Shown here in pieces: positions 20,879 to 26,258 of a DNA stretch of 26,258 bases; position 1 is the stretch's first letter; each line of letters begins with the position of its first letter. The stretch is from Plantago elongata (lineage: Eukaryota > Streptophyta > Magnoliopsida > Lamiales > Plantaginaceae). A program made the translations under genes and the position numbers. The notes under the pieces were generated by a model. The model was not told where the DNA came from. It made no database searches and saw nothing but the letters and a program-made list of their open reading frames with translations. The DNA is taken from assembly GCA_036897095.1 (NCBI GenBank), contig JAYMSP010002106.1:1-26258 (forward strand), in the 5' to 3' direction.

Positions 20879-21262
20879 TGGGTTCTTTTGGTTGGCACGC
20901 CTCAATTGTAATTTAACATTTCAAAACTTCATCAAATTCAATTTCGTATAATACATTTGTAATATAATCAAATTCAATTTCGTATAATACATTTGTAATA
21001 TAATCACTTTGGGCTGATTGGAATAACATTCAAATGTCCGTTTGAATAATACTCAGAGATTTTGTGTTTGTTATGACATTTAAATGCCGAAGATTCGAAA
21101 TGACTCTACAGTAGCAACATTTTTCTCCACCTATATAACAAACATATAATACCCTATCAAATTACAATTCTATACTAAACACAATTTTAACAATCCCACT
21201 ACAATTTCGATCACTATTCATGCATTTAAATCGGGGCATTTAAGTCGCATGCCAATCGGCCC
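20879..21262. mobile_element. Candidate Harbinger/Tourist-like MITE, possibly nested
   Basis: The right end, read on the minus strand, is GGGGCCGATTGGCATGCGAC (21243-21262). Related sequences occur in direct orientation at about 21009 (GGGCTGATTGGAATAACATT) and at 20880 (GGGTTCTTTTGGTTGGCACG). TTA precedes the outer left end (20876-20878) and TTA follows the right end, as expected for PIF/Harbinger-type target duplication. Either a ~255-bp element (21008-21262) or a longer one starting at 20879 is possible. There is no coding content. Confidence 0.45.
20931..21002 (+). repeat. Perfect 36-bp tandem duplication
   Basis: Two adjacent units (20931-20966 and 20967-21002) each read ATCAAATTCAATTTCG followed by TATAATACATTTGTAATATA. 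I see no difference between them, so the duplication is probably recent. It lies within or beside the candidate Harbinger-like MITE. Confidence 0.9.
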
Positions 21263-22437
21263 CTTAACATTTATGCAACTAATACTAAAAATATATTTTA
21301 TTGAAAAATAAAATATGACTTGCAAAATAAAAACAACTACAATGACAACAATGTCAACATATTGCTCCTTTTCTTTCTTATTTTTTCATTTTCTTCTTGT
21401 TTTTCTATTTAATAGTACGATCAATCCCAAGGTTAAGTTATCGATTATTTCATTTTTTATAAATTAAATAGTTAAATAAATGTATTTAGCCTGTGAATAT
21501 ATTTGCGTGTGCTAAACAAAATGTATATTTGTTTCTTTAATTTATAGTGTTAAACAAGAACTTATAGCTTTCAACGTCGTAGTTTGTTCTTGAAATTAGA
21601 AAGATTGTTCTTGTTGCAATTTTTCCTGATTTATATTAAATGGAACATGGACAGAACATCAACTTGAAGGTGACATGGAAATTAATTATGTCCACGTTAT
21701 TCCATTATACACCTGCCACACATATGTTTCATGAGCCATGAGCCATGGCATGATGAAATAATGAGGTATTAACTTACCTAACCCCACACTTAAACCATCT
21801 CAATTTGTACTCACTAAGCAATTATACACTTTATGAGCTTAATTAGATCGTTTGCAATATTATTATTACATCTAAAATATTTTAGTATAATCATTAGCAA
21901 GGAAACAACAAAAAAAAAAAGAGAGAAAACAAAAAGGGTAGAGCCCATGTTTGTCAAATCTATGGAAAAGTTGCTTCTTAAGTTGTTTATATGTAAAATC
22001 CAGAAAACGTGATAAACTCCGAATTTTATATAGAATGACATTGACTGCACGTTGGTAGTGGAATTATAAGTTAGAAGTTAACGGGGTTCTAGTTTAATTT
22101 TGCAAATATATACTGTTTATATATTACAACTATACGAGTTCTTATAAATGTTGATCTCTATATAAATTATTTAAATTTATAATTTTAATAAATTCTCTAC
22201 GTTATTAATAAAAAGTTATTAATATCGTTAACGAAATCATATTCATTTTTTAAAATATGAATATTGAGTACATAGACATTTTAATTGATATGATAATTTA
22301 TTTTAAAGAATATGGATAAATTATCTAGATACTGATGCCGAATATCCAAGGTGGGCCGAAACCCCAAGGACCAAACTGGATCAAAACTGGTCCACCCGGT
22401 ACCAATTCACGGCAAAGTATAAAGTATAACCTAAAAG
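21263..22437. other. AT-rich intergenic region upstream of the F-box gene
   Basis: This region is A/T-rich with no protein-like frame on either strand. It includes a short GAGCCATGAGCCATGGCATG microrepeat near 21733. The last 100 bases contain GGTCC/GGACC-type short repeats (22355-22400) just before the TATA box. Confidence 0.5.
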
Positions 22438-22444
22438 TATAAAA
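22438..22444 (+). promoter_or_regulatory. TATA box of the F-box gene
   Basis: TATAAAA at 22438-22444 is followed about 30 bases later by a pyrimidine-rich start region (TTCTTTTTCTTAAC) and then the proposed 5' UTR intron donor. Spacing fits a plant core promoter with transcription starting near 22470. Confidence 0.5.
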
Positions 22445-22499
22445 CCACTAGAGCAGTTCTTTTTCTTAACTTCGTTTCTCAAGTCTTTTATCTCCCCAG

Positions 22500-22936
22500 G
22501 TAAACACAACCCATCTTGCTTCATTACTTCGTTTATTAAGCTTTTTTAAGCTCAGTACGATTGTACCCTTTTTCTTGCTTAATTTTTTATTGATGATTAT
22601 TGAATTTACAAGTTCTGTCTCTTAGATTTTCCTGCTTAGTAGTGTTTATGCCATTTATTATAATAGTTCATAAGAAGCTCTCCCTATTCGATTACTTGCA
22701 TAGTACTCTGCAATATGTAGTTAGATTAGATAGATTATCAATTTTGCATGTTGATGAATCATGCATAGATTAGTTTATTGATTCTTGATCTGCAGTGTAA
22801 GTAAAATACCTTATGTAGTTATGTTACTGAATTTCTAGGTTGAAGTTATTAATGTCAGTCACTAAGAAGAAGTTTCATGTGTTCCATGTTCAGTTTGACA
22901 ATTAGTTACTGAATATGCATATTTTTTGATTTGTAG
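22500..22936 (+). other. Proposed 5' UTR intron of the F-box gene
   Basis: A donor CCCCAG/GTAAAC at 22499/22500 and an acceptor TTTGTAG/GATCTGG at 22936/22937 bracket a T-rich 437-bp stretch between the TATA box and the start codon. The interval has no coding potential and has intron-like composition. This is inferred from sequence signals alone. Confidence 0.5.
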
Positions 22937-23066
22937 GATCTGGAGAACAGTGATTACAAAACTTCATAGCTCATACATCCACTTGTTTTCTTAGAGATAA
23001 AGTCATTATTTTCACCTTCTGTTGCACAAGCAATCGCGAGCCTTAAAGTTTGTTTGGAAATCATTC

Positions 23067-25001
23067 ATGATGTCATCAGAGGACAAAGCTCAGAAGGATC
23101 GTCACCATGTAACTGGTGAAGATCGCCTAAGTAGTCTGCCCGATGATGTTCTAAGTCAGATTCTATCTCTTTTGCCGACCACTAATGCAGTGGCAACAAG
23201 TGTTCTGTCGAAAGATTGGACATACAAATGGACCTTAATATACAATATTGACATTCATTATGTTGGTTGTTTCAGTGACCCTGCAAAGGACAGAAAGGGT
23301 GCAATGTTTGATGAATTTTTGAAACGGATACTTGCTTATATAAAAAATCCGAGAAAGATGAAGTTCAAACTTTTTCATCATAACAGGAGTAATCTTATAT
23401 CGCCATGGATATCGGCAATCTTCCACAGTAACGTGGAGGATTTACATATAAATCTTTTTCCGAGAGTGAATTTGGAATCTCCTACGGGTAATTGGTTCCC
23501 CAATCTCAAAAGAATGTATCTAGAAGATCTTGACATATGCAATCTGATATTAACCTTCCCTGTCCTGAAGGAAATTATACTACACAACTGCAAATGGGGC
23601 ACTTATGTGGAAATTCATGCTCCTACCCTCAACGTATTCAGGTCCTGCAACCGGAGGACCATTTACAATGAGCACACGATCAAAATCTTCGCTGATAGGC
23701 TTGCGATGTTTGAATGTAGTGGTAACTTGGAGAAATTTCTTCTAAATGGACTCACAGCCATTTCTGCCACACTTTGCAGTAACCAGTGTTCCCAAGATTC
23801 TTTGCGGATTGGATCTCGTGTTAGAAGCATGTTGAAAGATTTATCATCATCCCTGTTGAATTTGAGGTTGTCGATATCCTTGGTCCAGGTTAGTTCTACT
23901 TCTCCGATATTGATTTTAGCTTTAATTTTCTATTGAATGAAATTTGTGTTCTCTCTGAAAGGTTATTATGAAGACGAAAGATATATCTCCTCCGCTTCCA
24001 ATATTTACGAAGCTGAGACGGCTTGACATATGCAACTGTTCCCCAGGTAACGATTATACCCAATCTCTATCACTCATAGAAGTAATACCAAAAATCTTAA
24101 TTTTTAACATATATTATCTAATTTTTATATAATATTTATTTTAACAATTATCGACTAGTTTAATAATATTTATTTAATTTTTCATGTAATATCTTTCTGT
24201 TATATTAAACTATCTAGTTTTTACGACAAATTATCTAATTTTGTAAATATATTGTCTAATTTTATAAATTATATTGTATAACTTTATTACTTGTACAAAA
24301 ATTTACTAACTCAATTAACATAAATGTCTAGTTTATAAAATGAATTTTCTAGTTTTTATTTATTATTTTACACTATTATTTAGTTTTTACATTATTTTGT
24401 GTAGTTTTTACTTGACCCGTTTTTCATAAATCCGGATCAAAAGATCCGTGAGAAATAATCAAAAGCCAAGTTGAGAAAAAAGATAAAATTATCTAGTTTT
24501 ATCGAAGAAGACTTTCAGAACTTCTATATATGTAGCGGTTTCTCACCAGACGAACTCGTTTCTTTGGGAGGTGCTTCAAGCAATGCCATACCTTCAAATT
24601 CTAGCCATACACATGGTAAGCTGCACCGCGATGTCCATCCCTCGACACATTCATTACCTATGTTTATTCTTACTGATGTCTTAGTTTTCTATATATACCA
24701 GGACTGGAACGACATCAATTATAATTATGACCAGGTTGAGTCTCTGCCCTCATGTATGCTATCATGCCTGGAGGAAGTTGAAATCAAGAGTTGCAATTTC
24801 AATAGAAACCTGAATCTAATAAAGTTTTTGCTGAAAACCTGTCTGAATCTGAAGAGGTTGCATTACAAGATACTATATGACGATCGGTCTCATCATGAGA
24901 TTTCGGAGGAGCTATCATCATATCCTAAAGCGTCAGCCCATCTGACAACTATCACAATTTCTAGATCGGCGATCTTTCTAAAGATCACAGTTCATGCTTA
25001 A
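23067..25001 (+). CDS. F-box/LRR/FBD-type protein, 4 exons, 428 aa
   Basis: Exons: 23067-23888, 23962-24046, 24536-24615 and 24702-25001 (TAA), totalling 1287 nt. The N-terminal F-box (about residues 19-59) reads DRLSSLPDDVLSQILSLLPT then ATSVLSKDW. Leucine-rich segments follow (FPNLKRMYLEDLDICNLILTF, FPVLKEIILHNC, LRRLDICNCSP, VLQAMPYLQILAIHM). An FBD-like block sits at about 346-386 (CLEEVEIKSCNFN, NLIKFLLKTCLNLKRL). Such proteins are substrate receptors of SCF (SKP1-CUL1-F-box) ubiquitin ligases; this large plant family evolves quickly and the target is unknown. The acceptor for exon 3 (TATATGTAG/CG) was chosen because it alone keeps the leucine-rich frame; nearer CAG sites give a stop or a frame shift. 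The start is the first in-frame ATG (MM). The usual SKRW motif of the F-box is SKDW here. The C-terminal end after SYPKAS is atypical. Confidence 0.85.
24080..24510. repeat. AT-rich degenerate repeat in F-box intron 2
   Basis: The second coding intron is dominated by TCTAGTTTTTA / TCTAATTTTATA-type motifs repeated irregularly at 20-60 bp spacing (at least six copies), with GATCAAAAGATCCGTGAG near its end. It looks like a diverged low-complexity repeat or element interior. No terminal repeats were found. Confidence 0.5.
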
Positions 25002-25317
25002 CAGATATACAAGTGCTAGCTATATTTGACTAGTTACAGAACTGTGTATGTTTGTTAGTTTACAACTTCAGCAAATTACTGTTTCAGGCTTTCAACAGTG
25101 GAGAATAAAATTGAGTAACATGCTTAATCAATAATCAACAGCTAGCTAGCATGTAATGGCCTATTCTGATGTCTTTCTTTTGAACACGTACATATGTAAA
25201 CTGCTTGTTAATTTAGAGGCATATAGATTAAGAGTTCCGCGCCTAATATGTATTTTCACCTGGTACAATGCCACTAAGGTTGTTTTCTTATAGCATAGTA
25301 TTGATGAAGTTTAACAG

Positions 25318-25482
25318 GATAGACAAAGAGATAATGCGTTTCCTGGACAATGGTGTTCCGAGTTATGTTTGCCAAACAATTTCCGACTAGATTGGCCTGA
25401 TGAAATTTTGGAGGAGCATTCATCATTTCCTAGAACGTCGACCAATTTAACCATCACAGTTCATGTTGAACCAGTAGTATAG
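25318..25482 (+). pseudogene. Duplicated F-box/FBD terminal exon fragment
   Basis: After an acceptor-like TTTAACAG, an open frame runs from 25318 to TAG 25480-25482. Its C-terminal part, DEILEEHSSFPRTSTNLTIT, matches HEISEELSSYPKASAHLTTI of the F-box gene just upstream, and the following 3' non-coding bases (TAGTTACAAAATCCTGTGCAT and onwards) also resemble those after the upstream stop. The upstream part has no clear counterpart. It has no F-box or leucine-rich region of its own, so it is most simply a remnant of a tandem duplicate. It could instead serve as an alternative last exon of the intact gene. Confidence 0.6.
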
Positions 25483-26184
25483 TTGCCTAGTTAGTAGTTA
25501 CAAAATCCTGTGCATTTGCTCGTTATGTTTTACAACCTCATATACTAATGCGGGATAGCTGCCTGCAGCACATAAAACCTTTTCTTATTTGCGATCGTTT
25601 ACATTTTAAAATGTCGATAAATTCAATAGAGGTGTTTAATCATTTACCTAATATATTCAAAATTTAAATTTCACCAAAACAAAATTACTGTTCTATTAAT
25701 AACAAAAATTCTGAATTATTCAACTAAATGATCGAGTAAAATAGGCATATAAAGTGGAATCTAGCTAAAACTATTATAATGCTTAGGGCTATAGGTTTTT
25801 CATGCTTTATGATAAATTATATTATATTCGTAACATAATAAAATGTTTGGAATTAAATTTAAATTAGAACGAAATTTTTTTTTCTTATTATTCAAAATTT
25901 ATATGACCACAAAATTGAGAGATCTAATAATATTAATAATGATGTTGTAATATTACTATATTTTATATATTAATAATGTTACATTTTATGTTATTTTTTA
26001 TGTGTGCTTATAAATTCCATGTATTTATATTTATACTACAACTCTAATGTTTGTCGATTTTGGGGAAAATAAAAAGGAGGAAAATAGATAGCAAATAAGC
26101 GGTTGAGTTGGCGCAGAAACTGCAGCAGGTAGAAAGCTTGAGAAACCATAGGTTATCACCTCCGAGCTTGACCAGTCGTTGACC
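25483..26184. other. AT-rich intergenic region
   Basis: After the duplicated 3' region (to about 25560) the sequence is strongly A/T-rich, with no recognisable gene or element borders. From about 26090 composition becomes more GC-rich, consistent with the leader of the next gene. Confidence 0.5.
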
Positions 26185-26258
26185 ATGGCGGCCTTCTCCA
26201 CCAACACAACCAACATACTACCGCACTTCACGCCGCCGTATCACCACCACCTACGCCG
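26185..26258 (+). CDS. Start of an unidentified gene, cut by the window end
   Basis: An ATG at 26185-26187 in a strong context (ACCATGGCG) opens a frame running off the window. The first residues are MAAFSTNTTNILPHFTPPYH followed by HHLR. The Ala start, many Ser/Thr residues and lack of acidic residues would fit an organellar transit peptide, but too little is visible to name a family. GC content rises sharply here, as in real plant first exons. Confidence 0.5.
   Translation, partial: MAAFSTNTTNILPHFTPPYHHHLR

Noticed and set aside
23378-23602. 74-aa minus-strand open frame
   Set aside because: It is antisense to the first exon of the F-box gene, with no independent support.
26031-26231. 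66-aa minus-strand open frame at the window end
   Set aside because: It overlaps the leader and first codons of the probable plus-strand gene, which has a strong ATG context; the minus frame has no family resemblance.

Overview
The window looks like an ordinary euchromatic stretch of a core-eudicot nuclear genome, possibly an asterid, though the placement is weak. Genes have many short GT-AG introns, intergenic DNA is AT-rich, and the proteins resemble known Arabidopsis families. No bacterial operon, CRISPR array, rRNA or tRNA gene is visible, and I found no convincing undescribed multi-gene system.

Layout: (1) 1-98 is an abrupt GC-rich patch ending in a poly-C run, probably foreign or artefactual sequence at a contig end. 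(2) 786-2702 (+) holds the last two exons of a BIG5/BEN1/MIN7-type ARF guanine-nucleotide exchange factor. (3) 2703-3919 is intergenic, with a Stowaway-like MITE and a possible SINE. (4) 3920-9309 (+) is a complete 12-exon DUF89 damage-control phosphatase (364 aa, At2g17340 type). (5) 9310-10861 is a convergent intergenic region with a Mutator-type MITE, an unexplained coding-looking 49-codon ORF on the minus strand, and a hAT-like MITE. (6) 10862-15406 (-) is a complete 15-exon CMP-sialic-acid-transporter-like nucleotide-sugar transporter (353 aa). (7) 15407-19220 is gene-free, with a SINE-like piece, a hairpin-rich island and a second copy of the Stowaway-like family. (8) 19221-19691 (+) is an intronless, plant-specific, uncharacterised 156-aa basic protein. 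(9) 19692-22437 is AT-rich intergenic DNA with a candidate Harbinger-like MITE. (10) 23067-25001 (+) is a four-exon F-box/LRR/FBD protein (428 aa) with a TATA box and a 5' UTR intron. A duplicated copy of its last exon lies at 25318-25482. (11) 26185-26258 (+) is the probable start of another gene that runs off the window.

The genes are independent single-copy-style plant genes: vesicle traffic, metabolite repair, Golgi nucleotide-sugar transport, an unknown protein and ubiquitin-ligase substrate recognition. Nothing in the layout suggests that they act together. The points most worth a second look are the orphan minus-strand ORF near 10 kb, the duplicated F-box terminal exon, the hairpin island near 17.9 kb, the intronic minisatellites, and two copies of one MITE family about 15 kb apart.
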